From the NCBI GenBank assembly GCA_937927775.1, contig CALBEF010000040.1, positions 20,957 to 84,956 on the forward strand: a DNA stretch of 64,000 nt, read 5' to 3'. The DNA comes from an uncultured Anaerolineae bacterium (GTDB lineage Bacteria; Chloroflexota; Anaerolineae; J036; Brachytrichaceae). The notes beneath the pieces are model-generated. The model worked only from the letters and a program-made list of their open reading frames with translations, searched no databases and was not told where the DNA came from. Made by a program: the position numbers and the translations under genes. Positions 17,804-26,753 of the stretch are shown in pieces; position 1 is the first letter of the stretch; each line of letters opens with the position of its first letter.

Positions 17804-18586
17804 CTAACCCGGCCGGTTCTGAAGGCCGCCGGTCCGGCCCGTCAGCCGGCCTGCTACTGCAGGGCTGATGGCCAGCACAAACAGCCCCATGTCCAGACCC
17901 TGCTGGACGCGCAGGCCGAAGAACATCATGGTTGCGTCGGCGCGGCCAAACTGAAGGACAAAGTCGCCGGCGCTGAAGAACAGCGTCCAGATCAGCAAAG
18001 GGTGCGCCGCGCCTTTTGTCCGCAGTGACGCCACGATCGGAATGGCGACGCATACAACCAGCCATGCGGCCATCAATATCTGCGTCGGCAGGCGCGGATT
18101 GCTCATCGAGTAGGCATCGGGCCAGTCAGCACGCAGATGCCACAGGATGCCATCCGTCCAAAACACCTCACGCCCGTAAGCGCATGCGTTGGAGATGCAG
18201 CCGATGGATGCGCCGATGCCGACCAGGGATGCCAGCGCCGCGAGGGACACAGGGTGAGGCCGTTTCATCCGGCTCGACAGCCGCCACCCGACCAGCATGC
18301 CCGCGATGGCGGCGTGCTCCGAGATGCCGGCCGCCGGTGCCAGGGTAACCTCCGCAGGCCGCTCGGCGAAGTAAGTGGCGTTCAGCGCGATGTAGCCGGC
18401 GCGGCCGGCTGCCAGCGCGCACACGCCGATCAACAAGAGCGCATCCACGATATGCAGCCGGTCGCGCCACGACGCGCCCCCATGCCAGAGGCACCACGCG
18501 ATGCCCGGCAGGGCGCACAGCCCGATCCAGAATGTGTAACTGCTCAGAGAGAGCGGGCCAAAAATGATCTGCGTGGACATGCTCAC
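17804..18586 (-). CDS. Prolipoprotein diacylglyceryl transferase (Lgt)-like membrane protein, motifs divergent
   Basis: IIFGPLSLSSYTFWIG, GRAGYIALNATYFAERP, SIGCISNACAYGRE, MSNPRLPTQILMA; canonical Lgt layout with altered HGG region. Confidence 0.6.
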   Translation of the reverse strand: MSMSTQIIFGPLSLSSYTFWIGLCALPGIAWCLWHGGASWRDRLHIVDALLLIGVCALAAGRAGYIALNATYFAERPAEVTLAPAAGISEHAAIAGMLVGWRLSSRMKRPHPVSLAALASLVGIGASIGCISNACAYGREVFWTDGILWHLRADWPDAYSMSNPRLPTQILMAAWLVVCVAIPIVASLRTKGAAHPLLIWTLFFSAGDFVLQFGRADATMMFFGLRVQQGLDMGLFVLAISPAVAGRLTGRTGGLQNRPG

Positions 18587-18746
18587 CTCACAGACAACCG
18601 CTGCGTAGGGAAATCGTCAGGCGTGCCTGAATTTTGCGTTGGGAGAGCGTAGGGCGAGTTGCAGGTCAAGCGTCATGTTGCGGGCAGAAATTGTGTTAAT
18701 GTGTTATCAGTCCGACGGGACTTCTCCTCCTTACTCCTCCTGAACG

Positions 18747-18777
18747 TGAGGGCTTGTGAGCGGCGCACAAGCCCTCA
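18747..18777. terminator. Strong hairpin, possible bidirectional terminator
   Basis: TGAGGGCTTGTG-AGCGGCG-CACAAGCCCTCA, perfect 12-bp stem. Confidence 0.6.
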
Positions 18778-18801
18778 TCGCAGGGGAACCTGAACAAACA
18801 C

Positions 18802-18834
18802 AAACCCGAAGGGTTGAGCCAACCCTTCGGGTTT
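18802..18834 (-). terminator. Terminator downstream of tRNA-Pro
   Basis: AAACCCGAAGGGTTG-AGC-CAACCCTTCGGGTTT perfect 15-bp stem, T-rich on minus strand. Confidence 0.8.
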
Positions 18835-18844
18835 TCGTTTGAGT

Positions 18845-18918
<74 letters not shown>

Positions 18919-19010
18919 CAACGCGCCTCGAGGCACAACAGGAATCTGCTGTATCTCCGGGTCGCAGGTCGAAGATTGTAGCACAACACCCGGCCTATGT
19001 TATTACGCAT

Positions 19011-19988
19011 TTACGCCGGCAGCGGCGCGGGCGGCAGGTCTGACTTTGGCGCGGCAAAACCGCTGAACTGGCGATAGGCCACCGTCCAGACCACGATGAT
19101 AAACAGGTTCAGAAACAACCCCACGATCGACGTCAGCAGCGTGATGATGGTGTAGATAGGCAAGTTAATCATTTCCCACGTGTCGGGCACATCACCCCGA
19201 TTGATTTGCTCTATCCAGTTGCCCATCTGCGGGAGCACTGCCAGATTGCCAAGCAATCCGAGCACAAAACCGATGACTGCGGTGATCAGGAAGACGATCA
19301 CCGCCAGCAGGATGACATTGCCCAGGTTGGCGCGGAACAAGGCCCAGCCGCGCTTCAAACCGGCGATTGGGCCGGCGCCTTCGATCACAATGGCGCGCTC
19401 GCCCATCACCTGCACGCCGGCGGCGATCAAAAGATAGATCGATGAGATGCAGATCAGCCCAATGCCTGCGCACAACGCTGCCACAAACCCGCCCACCACG
19501 GATTCTGCCTGCTCGAGCGTGCTCTGCATGAGCGAGATGAACGGCAAAGCAAAAATCACAAGGACCAGAGCCCCAATGACAATCGCTGGCAGAAAGAGAA
19601 CGATGTTAAACACGAGCAGCGGGATGAGCTTGCGGAAGCCGGCCCCAAGCGTGTAGCTGAAGGATGCGCTTCCCGTCGTCTCGATGCTGTGAACGCCGGC
19701 AATGACCCCGCCGCGAACCACCAGCAGGATTACCGCCGACAGCGCGCTGATCGCCAGCAGCAGCAGAATCAACGGCAACCACACCGCGAACACACGCGCA
19801 TAGGCGGCCAGCATCTCCGCGCCGGAGGTCGCGTTCATAAAGTCCTCTGGCCGGAACGCAAAGTTAAGTCCCGCGCCGAGCAGCGCCCCGATGAAGCTGA
19901 GCAACGTCGGCGCCAGCATCACCACCCAGAGCGCGCGGTGTTGAAAAGTGATCCTGATTGCGCGCGAAAGCGTCATGCCGATATTCAT
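19011..19988 (-). CDS. Multi-pass membrane protein (glycerophosphodiester phosphodiesterase membrane-domain-like)
   Basis: Six or so hydrophobic segments; LIAAGVQVMGERAIVIEGAGPIAGLKRGWALFRANLGNVILLAVI. Confidence 0.6.
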   Translation of the reverse strand: MNIGMTLSRAIRITFQHRALWVVMLAPTLLSFIGALLGAGLNFAFRPEDFMNATSGAEMLAAYARVFAVWLPLILLLLAISALSAVILLVVRGGVIAGVHSIETTGSASFSYTLGAGFRKLIPLLVFNIVLFLPAIVIGALVLVIFALPFISLMQSTLEQAESVVGGFVAALCAGIGLICISSIYLLIAAGVQVMGERAIVIEGAGPIAGLKRGWALFRANLGNVILLAVIVFLITAVIGFVLGLLGNLAVLPQMGNWIEQINRGDVPDTWEMINLPIYTIITLLTSIVGLFLNLFIIVVWTVAYRQFSGFAAPKSDLPPAPLPA

Positions 19989-20040
19989 CGTGTCATCTCC
20001 CTGTGTGTCTTGTATGGCTGAAGCTCTGCGCCCGTCTGCT

Positions 20041-21486
20041 TCAGCCGTGCTTCACGTACACGGTTTTGGTGCGAGTATAGAACTCAATGGCAGCCTGGCC
20101 CTGCTCCTTGAACGTGTTGGCGCTGGAATTTTTGAATCCGCCGAAGGGCGCCTGCAAGGCCAGGCCGGTGGTCTGTTCGTTGATCTTCACCACGCCGGCC
20201 TCGACGCGGTTGGCAAACGTGAACGCCTTCTTCAAATCATTTGTGACGATGCCCGCCGATAACCCGAACCCGATCGCATTCGCTTTGTCGATCGCGTCGT
20301 CGATGTCCCGCGCCCGGATGATGCTGATAACCGGCCCGAAGACTTCTTCCTGGGCAATGCGCATGTTCACATCGGCATGGTCGAACACGGTCGGCTGCAC
20401 GTAGAATCCGCCGTCCATCGCCCTGCTGCCGCCGGCCAGCAGTTTGGCGCCCTCCTTCTGCCCGATCTCGATGTACATCAGATCGGTTTCGAGTTGATCC
20501 TGGTTGACAGCCGGCCCCATCTGCACCCCGCTCTCCAGCCCATTGCCGACTTTCAAGTTGCGCGCCGCTTCTGCTAATGCCTCGGCGTAGTGATCGGCGA
20601 TGCCCTCCTCAACGATGACGCGACTGGTGGCGGTGCACGCCTGGCCGGTCAACCCAAAACCGCCCAGCACGGCCAGGCTCACGGCCAGCTTCAGGTCGGC
20701 GTCGTTCAGCACGATCATCGGGTTCTTGCCGCCCATCTCCAACTGCACACGGGTCATGTTTTTGACGGCTTTGGCGTAAATACCCGACCCGACAACATAC
20801 GAGCCGGTGAAGCTGATGCCCTTGACGGCGGGATTGGTGGCGATCTCGTCGCCGGCCACTTTGCCCGACCCGGTGACGTAGTTGACCACGCCTGGCGGCA
20901 GGCCGGCTTCCACCAGCGCCTCGACCAGCATGAGCGCCGTTTGCGGCGCAAGCGAAGCCGGCTTGAACACCACCGTGTTGCCATATACCAGCGCCGGGGC
21001 CATCTTCCAGGCCGGGATGGCGATCGGAAAATTCCACGGCGTGATCAGACCGATCACACCCAGCGGCTCGCGCCGGGTGTACAAGAGCGTGTCGCTGGCA
21101 TTGGCCGGCAACACATCGCCGCCCATGCGCCAGCCCTCGCCGGCGTAATACTTGAAAATGTCTCGGGCGCGCGCAACTTCGATCCTGGCCTCGGCCAGTG
21201 TCTTGCCTTCTTCACGGGTCAGGCAGGTTGCCATGTCCTCCAGCCGGGCGGCGATGATCTGGCTCGCTTTGTCGAGGATGGCCCCGCGCGCCGGCGCCGG
21301 CATCGCCGCCCATTGTGGGAACGCTGCCTGCGCCGCTTCAATCGCGCGCCGCACGTCGTCGCGTGTGGCCGATGGGAAGATGCCCAGGACTTCGCGCGTG
21401 CTGGCCGGGTTGCGCGTCTCGAACGTCGCGCCGTCCGACGCGCTCACCCACTCGCCGTTGATCAGATTTTTGAAAGTGACTGGCAT
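20041..21486 (-). CDS. Aldehyde dehydrogenase family protein (2-oxoglutarate semialdehyde dehydrogenase-like)
   Basis: PLGVIGLITPWNFPIAIPAWKMAPALVYGNTVVFKPAS, VQLEMGGKNPMIVL, GQACTATSRVIV, QEEVFGPVISI. Confidence 0.93.
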   Translation of the reverse strand: MPVTFKNLINGEWVSASDGATFETRNPASTREVLGIFPSATRDDVRRAIEAAQAAFPQWAAMPAPARGAILDKASQIIAARLEDMATCLTREEGKTLAEARIEVARARDIFKYYAGEGWRMGGDVLPANASDTLLYTRREPLGVIGLITPWNFPIAIPAWKMAPALVYGNTVVFKPASLAPQTALMLVEALVEAGLPPGVVNYVTGSGKVAGDEIATNPAVKGISFTGSYVVGSGIYAKAVKNMTRVQLEMGGKNPMIVLNDADLKLAVSLAVLGGFGLTGQACTATSRVIVEEGIADHYAEALAEAARNLKVGNGLESGVQMGPAVNQDQLETDLMYIEIGQKEGAKLLAGGSRAMDGGFYVQPTVFDHADVNMRIAQEEVFGPVISIIRARDIDDAIDKANAIGFGLSAGIVTNDLKKAFTFANRVEAGVVKINEQTTGLALQAPFGGFKNSSANTFKEQGQAAIEFYTRTKTVYVKHG

Positions 21487-21523
21487 GGCTTACTCCCATG
21501 CGTATTCTATTCAACAACTCGGT

Positions 21524-24424
21524 TCAGCCTGTGTTGCGCAGACCGCTGCTGACGCCGTTGATGGTCAGGTCGATCACTGCGCGCAGCAGATCCATATCGT
21601 CGGCAGCGGCGGACTGTCGGCGCAGCCGGCGGATCATCTCCACCTGGATGTAATTGAGCGGATCCACGTAGGGGTTGCGCAACTGAATGGAGCGCTGTAA
21701 GACCGGCTCATTGTCCAGCAGGGCGTTCTGGCCGGTGATGGCGCAAACAGCCCGCCGCGCCCGCTCGTACTCCGCATGGATCAGCCCGAAAATGCGCGCG
21801 CGGATGGATTCATCTTCCACCAGCGAGGCGTACTGCGCGGCGATGCCCATGTCGGCCTTGGTCAGGCTCTGCTGCGCGTTGTCGATCAGCGTCTGAAAGA
21901 ACGGCCACTCGCGGTACATCTCGCGCAGCAGGCCGGCCCCCTCCTGATATTCCGCGCTGGCAGATTCTCCGTCGGGCGGGATGGCCCCGGCGGCCTGAAG
22001 CCCTGTACCGAGGCCATACCAGCCGGGCAACACAAAGCGGCTCTGCATCCACGAGAACACCCACGGAATCGCGCGCAGATCGGCCACGCTGCGCGTCTGG
22101 CGGCGATAGGCCGGCCTGGAGCCGATCTTCAGCCCGCTGATCTCATTGATCGGGGTGGCCTGCTGCCAGAAGGTGAGGAAGTCAGGATCGTCGTATACCA
22201 GCGCGCGATAGGCGGCTACACTGACAGCGGCCATGCGTTCCATGCACGCGCGCCACGCCGATGGCACTGGCCCTGGATGTCGCGCCTGGTGAATCGCCAG
22301 CAGCGCGCCATACACGACCTGCTCCAGATGACGATGCGCGATGTCGGGGTCGTGATAGCGCGTGGATAACACCTCGCCCTGTTCAGTAATGCGAATGCTG
22401 CCGTGAATCAGGCCCTGCGGCTGGGCGAGAATGGCCCGCGCCGCCGGCCCGCCGCCGCGCGCGATCGTGCCGCCGCGCCCGTGAAACAAGGTGAACGTGA
22501 CGCCGGCTTCCTCGCACGCGCGGGCAATCGTTTCCTGCGCCTTGAACAGCGCCCAGTTGGCGGCCAGATATCCGCAGTCCTTGTTGCTGTCCGAATAGCC
22601 CAGCATAATCATCTGGTGATTGCCGGTCTGTCGCAGATGCTCGCGGTAGCGCGGGTGATCGAACATGGCTTTCAGAATCGCCGGTGCGCGGTCGAGGTCG
22701 TCCAGCGTCTCAAACAGCGGCGCAATGGGCATGTTCGCGCCGCACCAGCGCAGCATCAACAGCACTTCCAGCACATCCGAAAGCCCATTCGTCATGCTGA
22801 TGACGTACACGCCCATCACCTCGCGCCCATAGCGGCGCATGGCTTCGCGCGCGAGTTGCATCGGCTCGATCACGCTGCGCGTTTCGTCGCTCAGGTCGCC
22901 GGCGCGATCGAGAACGCTGCGCGCCGGCCTGGACAGCGCCCGGCTCAAAACAGCGACTTTCTGCGCCTCATCCAGCGCGGTGTACGGCGCGCTGCCGGCT
23001 TCCTCGCTCAGCATTCCATTCACCTTGCCGAGCACCTCGGCCACGGCCGCCTCATGCCAGGCCGAGTGCTGGCGCAAGTCGAGCCGGGCCATGTGCGCGC
23101 CAAACACGGCGAGTTGCCGGCCCAGGCGCTTCAGTTCGCCGTCGATCAGCCGCGCGCCGCGCCCGGCGCTGAGGCTGCGCGCCACTGCCTCCAGCGTGTC
23201 GGCCACGTCAGCCGCCTGCATGTCCGGCTCGACCGGCAATGGCAGCGATAGATTGTTCGAGAGCATCACACTGCGGGACTGGGCAAAGGGGTAGAGCGGC
23301 CGGGTTGTCGTCTGTTGCCAGGCGTCGGCCAGCCGCGCCGCCAGGTCGGCCAGCACAACGCGATAGGGTTCGTTGGGATATCGCTCGGCGAGCGCGCGCA
23401 CATGGCGCGACGTGAAGCGCCCGGCGGCAATCCGCTCCAGCACTTCTGCCGAGATGCGATCGCGGCGTTTGGAGATGCTGAGCAGGCGCGACAGTTCGTG
23501 AGCGGCTTCGCGCAGTTTTTCGAGCGCCAGCCGGCGGTGCAACTGCATCGTCTCAGCGGTGACGACTGTGGTGACGTTGGGGTTGCCATCTCGGTCGCCG
23601 CCGATCCAGGAGCCGAAGGTCAGCCAGCGCGCGGGGGCGCGCACGCCGGGGTAGTGCTGCGCCAGCGCCTGTTCCAGGTCAGCCTGAAGGCGAGGCAGCG
23701 TGTCCCACAGGGTGTTGTTGAAGTACCACAGGCCGGTGCGCACCTCGTCGGTCACGGCCGGCTGAATGGCGCGTGAACGGTCGGTCAGCCACAGGGCGGT
23801 GATCTCACGGCGCAGCGCATCGTCAATTGACGATGGACTATGGACGATGGACGATGGGTTGCCGTCTCCGGCTTGTCCCGCTTCTCCGCGCAGCAAATTG
23901 GCGATGCGGCGCAGCCGGGTGAGCACGGTGCGGCGCTTCGACTCGGTCGGGTGCGCCGTCAGCACCAGCTCGACGCTCAGTTTGTCGAGGATGTCCTGCA
24001 ACTCCTCGGCCGGCATGCCGTGCTGCTTCAGTTCGAGGATGGCCGCCTCGATGGATTCGCGGACGGGGGGCGCCTGGCCGCCATCATCCCATGCGCGCGA
24101 TCGCGCCGCGCGATGTTGCCGCAGCCGGCGCGTGCGGTAATCTTCTTCGGCCAGGTTCACCAGCTCGAAGTACGTGGTGAAGGCCATCGCCATCTCGAAG
24201 GCTTCATGGGCGGACAGATGGCCGATCAGATCATGCAGTTGCGCGCCCGATGCCGCGTCTCCGCTGCGGCTGTTTTTGGCGAGTTGCCGCGCCTCCTCGA
24301 CCAGATCGAAGATGCGCTGTCCTTCCAGGTCGGCGATGAGTTCGCCGAGCGCGCTGCCCAGCCGGCGAATCTGCGCCGCCAGAAAGTCCAGCGTGATCTC
24401 ACCAGATGGGATGAGATGGCCCAT
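21524..24424 (-). CDS. ppc: Phosphoenolpyruvate carboxylase
   Basis: VLTAHPTESKRRTVL, TFGSWIGGDRDGNPNVT, MLGYSDSNKDCGYLAANW, FHGRGGTIARGGGP, QNPYVD-like RNPYVDPLNYIQVEMIRR..., C-terminal NGVSSGLRNTG. Confidence 0.97.
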   Translation of the reverse strand: MGHLIPSGEITLDFLAAQIRRLGSALGELIADLEGQRIFDLVEEARQLAKNSRSGDAASGAQLHDLIGHLSAHEAFEMAMAFTTYFELVNLAEEDYRTRRLRQHRAARSRAWDDGGQAPPVRESIEAAILELKQHGMPAEELQDILDKLSVELVLTAHPTESKRRTVLTRLRRIANLLRGEAGQAGDGNPSSIVHSPSSIDDALRREITALWLTDRSRAIQPAVTDEVRTGLWYFNNTLWDTLPRLQADLEQALAQHYPGVRAPARWLTFGSWIGGDRDGNPNVTTVVTAETMQLHRRLALEKLREAAHELSRLLSISKRRDRISAEVLERIAAGRFTSRHVRALAERYPNEPYRVVLADLAARLADAWQQTTTRPLYPFAQSRSVMLSNNLSLPLPVEPDMQAADVADTLEAVARSLSAGRGARLIDGELKRLGRQLAVFGAHMARLDLRQHSAWHEAAVAEVLGKVNGMLSEEAGSAPYTALDEAQKVAVLSRALSRPARSVLDRAGDLSDETRSVIEPMQLAREAMRRYGREVMGVYVISMTNGLSDVLEVLLMLRWCGANMPIAPLFETLDDLDRAPAILKAMFDHPRYREHLRQTGNHQMIMLGYSDSNKDCGYLAANWALFKAQETIARACEEAGVTFTLFHGRGGTIARGGGPAARAILAQPQGLIHGSIRITEQGEVLSTRYHDPDIAHRHLEQVVYGALLAIHQARHPGPVPSAWRACMERMAAVSVAAYRALVYDDPDFLTFWQQATPINEISGLKIGSRPAYRRQTRSVADLRAIPWVFSWMQSRFVLPGWYGLGTGLQAAGAIPPDGESASAEYQEGAGLLREMYREWPFFQTLIDNAQQSLTKADMGIAAQYASLVEDESIRARIFGLIHAEYERARRAVCAITGQNALLDNEPVLQRSIQLRNPYVDPLNYIQVEMIRRLRRQSAAADDMDLLRAVIDLTINGVSSGLRNTG
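23829..23856. repeat. Heptamer array (4 x GACGATG/GACTATG) inside ppc coding sequence
   Basis: gacgatg-gactatg-gacgatg-gacgatg read directly; translated as part of PSSIVHSPSSIDDA. Confidence 0.9.
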
Positions 24425-24450
24425 ATCCGGCGAGTATACTGGGCGCTTGT

Positions 24451-25698
24451 ATGGCACTCCGCTTGTATCGCGTCGATCCATTCCTGCGACGTTTCTCCGC
24501 CCGTGTGACCGCCCTTGCGACTATCGATGGCCGGCCTGCTGTGGCGCTCGACCAGACTGCCTTCTACCCGACCTCCGGCGGCCAGGCGTTCGACCGGGGC
24601 GCGCTCAATGGCATCGACGTGGTTGACGTGATCGAACGTGACGACGGCGAGATCATGCACATCCTCGCGCAGCCCGCTCAATTTGCGGTGGGCGAGACGC
24701 TGGATGGGGAGATCGACTGGCCGCGCCGGTTCGATCACATGCAACAGCACACCGGCCAGCATGTGCTGTCGGCGGCGTTTGTGCGCGTGGCCGGCCTCGA
24801 CACCCTGTCCGTCCACATGGGCGACGAGGCGTGCACGCTGGACTTGCCAACGCCCCGCCTCGACCCGGCGCTCATCGAGCGCGTCGAAGACGCCGCCAAT
24901 CAGGCCATCTACGATGATCTGCCCGTGATCGCGCGGGAAGTGACCGAAGCCGAATTGTCCGGCATTCCGCTGCGCAAGCCGCCTGCCGTGAGCGGCCTGA
25001 TCCGCATCGTCGAAGTGCAGGGCCTGGACTGGTCTGCCTGTGGTGGAACGCATGTGGCTTCGACCGGCCAGATCGGCATGATTCGAGTGTATAAGGCTGA
25101 AAAACGCGGCAACGAGACGCGCGTGTATTTTCACTGTGGCCGGCGCGCGCTGCTCGATTACCGGCAGGCCGGCGCGGTGGTTGCTGCGCTGGCCGACGGA
25201 TTTCGCGTCAGCCGGCGCGAATTGCCGGAGGCCGTGGAACGCTTGCGCGCCGAGGCGCACGCTGCGCGCAAGGCGCTGACAGAGGCTCAAGAGAAACTGG
25301 CCGAGTTGGAGGCAACTGCGCTGTTGCAGAATGCCAGAGCCGCCGCCGGCGACGCTTCGCCCATCGTCATCGCGCGCGTGTTCACAGATCGAGACGCGGC
25401 GCAACTCAAGGTGATCGCCAAACGTCTGACGGCGGAGCCGGGCGTAGTGGCGCTGTTGGGCGCGCCGGGCGAGAAGGCCAGCCTGTGCTTTGCGCGCTCG
25501 AAAGACGCCGCCGGGGACATGGGCAAATTATTGCGCGACGCGCTGGCCACGCTGGGAGCGAAGGGCGGCGGCTCGGCCGACTTTGCGCAGGGCGGCGGCG
25601 CGCCGGCCAGCGCAGATCAGGTGCGGCAGGCCGTGGATCGGGCGCGGATCGGGGTGCAAGGCGATCCATCTGGCAACACGCCACCGATCGGGAGTTGA
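24451..25698 (+). CDS. AlaX-type alanyl-tRNA editing protein with C-terminal DHHA1 domain
   Basis: DQTAFYPTSGGQAFDRG, DHMQQHTGQHVLSAAF (HxxxH), LDWSACGGTHVASTGQIG (CxxxH), C-terminal GGGSADFAQGGG. Confidence 0.9.
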   Translation: MALRLYRVDPFLRRFSARVTALATIDGRPAVALDQTAFYPTSGGQAFDRGALNGIDVVDVIERDDGEIMHILAQPAQFAVGETLDGEIDWPRRFDHMQQHTGQHVLSAAFVRVAGLDTLSVHMGDEACTLDLPTPRLDPALIERVEDAANQAIYDDLPVIAREVTEAELSGIPLRKPPAVSGLIRIVEVQGLDWSACGGTHVASTGQIGMIRVYKAEKRGNETRVYFHCGRRALLDYRQAGAVVAALADGFRVSRRELPEAVERLRAEAHAARKALTEAQEKLAELEATALLQNARAAAGDASPIVIARVFTDRDAAQLKVIAKRLTAEPGVVALLGAPGEKASLCFARSKDAAGDMGKLLRDALATLGAKGGGSADFAQGGGAPASADQVRQAVDRARIGVQGDPSGNTPPIGS

Positions 25699-25703
25699 GG
25701 GTG

Positions 25704-26594
25704 ATGAAAAAGCTTCAGAAGAACATCTACTATCACACCACCAGCGACGGCATGAATCTCGGTTGCATCATTGGCGACGACGGGCCGGTCAGCATCGATC
25801 TGCCGCTGACGCCCGAAGAGACTCTGGACTGGCGGGCGCAGATTGCGACACTGAGCGACAAACCGCTGCGGATGGTGATCTTCACCGCAGCCGATCGGGT
25901 GAATAGTGAGGCGCTGGCGGCGCTGGCGGCGCATCCGGGGCCGCTCAGCATTCCGTCGATCATCCACGACGCCGGTTTCGCCCAGTTGTATGCCGCGCTC
26001 GAAGCGTCACAGCCGAAATCGCCGGAGCCGTTGACGCCGGCCCAGTTGCGCGAGCGGGCGGTGCTGCCGGATATCACATTCACCGATTCGACGACGCTGG
26101 TTGTCGGCTCGGCGAATCCGTTGTTCGTCGATGTCAAACACGTGGGCGGCTATTCATCCGGCAGCGCGATCGTCGTCGTGCGCGACGCCGGCATTGTTTT
26201 CACAGGCGATCTGATCACCAGCAGGGAGCCGCCATCTCTGACACAGAGCAATCTCGAGCAATGGAGCGCGACGCTCACCGATTTCAAGCGCAGCCTGAAG
26301 ACGGCCACGCTTGTGCCGGGACGCGGGCCGGTTGCGGATGTGGCGGCAATCTCCGAGACGCTGGCCTGGTTGAAGGCAGCGCGCAGCGCCGTGCACAAGC
26401 TGGTGCGCGGCCGCAAGACGCGGGCAGATGTGGCCGCGATTGTTCCGCAATTGCTGGCGACGTACACGGTCAAGCCGGGCAAATCGAGACGCGGCGGCGC
26501 CGACACGAGCGTCATTGAGCGGCGCGTCCTGCTCAGCCTGGAATATCTCTTCGACCAGTTCAGCAAGGTCGAAGAGCAGCCTGTTGTGAATTGA
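25704..26594 (+). CDS. MBL-fold-like protein lacking the HxHxDH metal motif
   Basis: KNIYYHTTSDGMNLGCIIGDDGPVSIDLPLTPEETLDWRAQI, VKHVGGYSSGSAIVVVRDAGIVFTGDLITSREPP; expected HxHxDH segment reads FTAADRVNS. Confidence 0.65.
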   Translation: MKKLQKNIYYHTTSDGMNLGCIIGDDGPVSIDLPLTPEETLDWRAQIATLSDKPLRMVIFTAADRVNSEALAALAAHPGPLSIPSIIHDAGFAQLYAALEASQPKSPEPLTPAQLRERAVLPDITFTDSTTLVVGSANPLFVDVKHVGGYSSGSAIVVVRDAGIVFTGDLITSREPPSLTQSNLEQWSATLTDFKRSLKTATLVPGRGPVADVAAISETLAWLKAARSAVHKLVRGRKTRADVAAIVPQLLATYTVKPGKSRRGGADTSVIERRVLLSLEYLFDQFSKVEEQPVVN

Positions 26595-26625
26595 ATCCCG
26601 CGCGCCGGGTGATGAGAACGTCCGA

Positions 26626-26753
26626 GCAATGACTCAATGACTCAATGATTCAATGATTCAATGACTCAATGACTCAATGACTCAATGACTCAATGACTCA
26701 ATCGCTCAATCACCCGATGGCTCAATCACCCGATCGCTCAATCGCCCAATCGC
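26626..26753. repeat. Octamer array, 16 units of TCAATGAC grading into TCAATCGC/CCGATCGC
   Basis: Read directly as 16 contiguous 8-nt units; overlaps the 5' end of the downstream kinase ORF. Confidence 0.95.

Noticed and set aside
26626-26753. Possible CRISPR array from regular repeats
   Set aside because: Units are contiguous 8-mers with no unique spacers and no cas genes nearby; this is a short tandem repeat.
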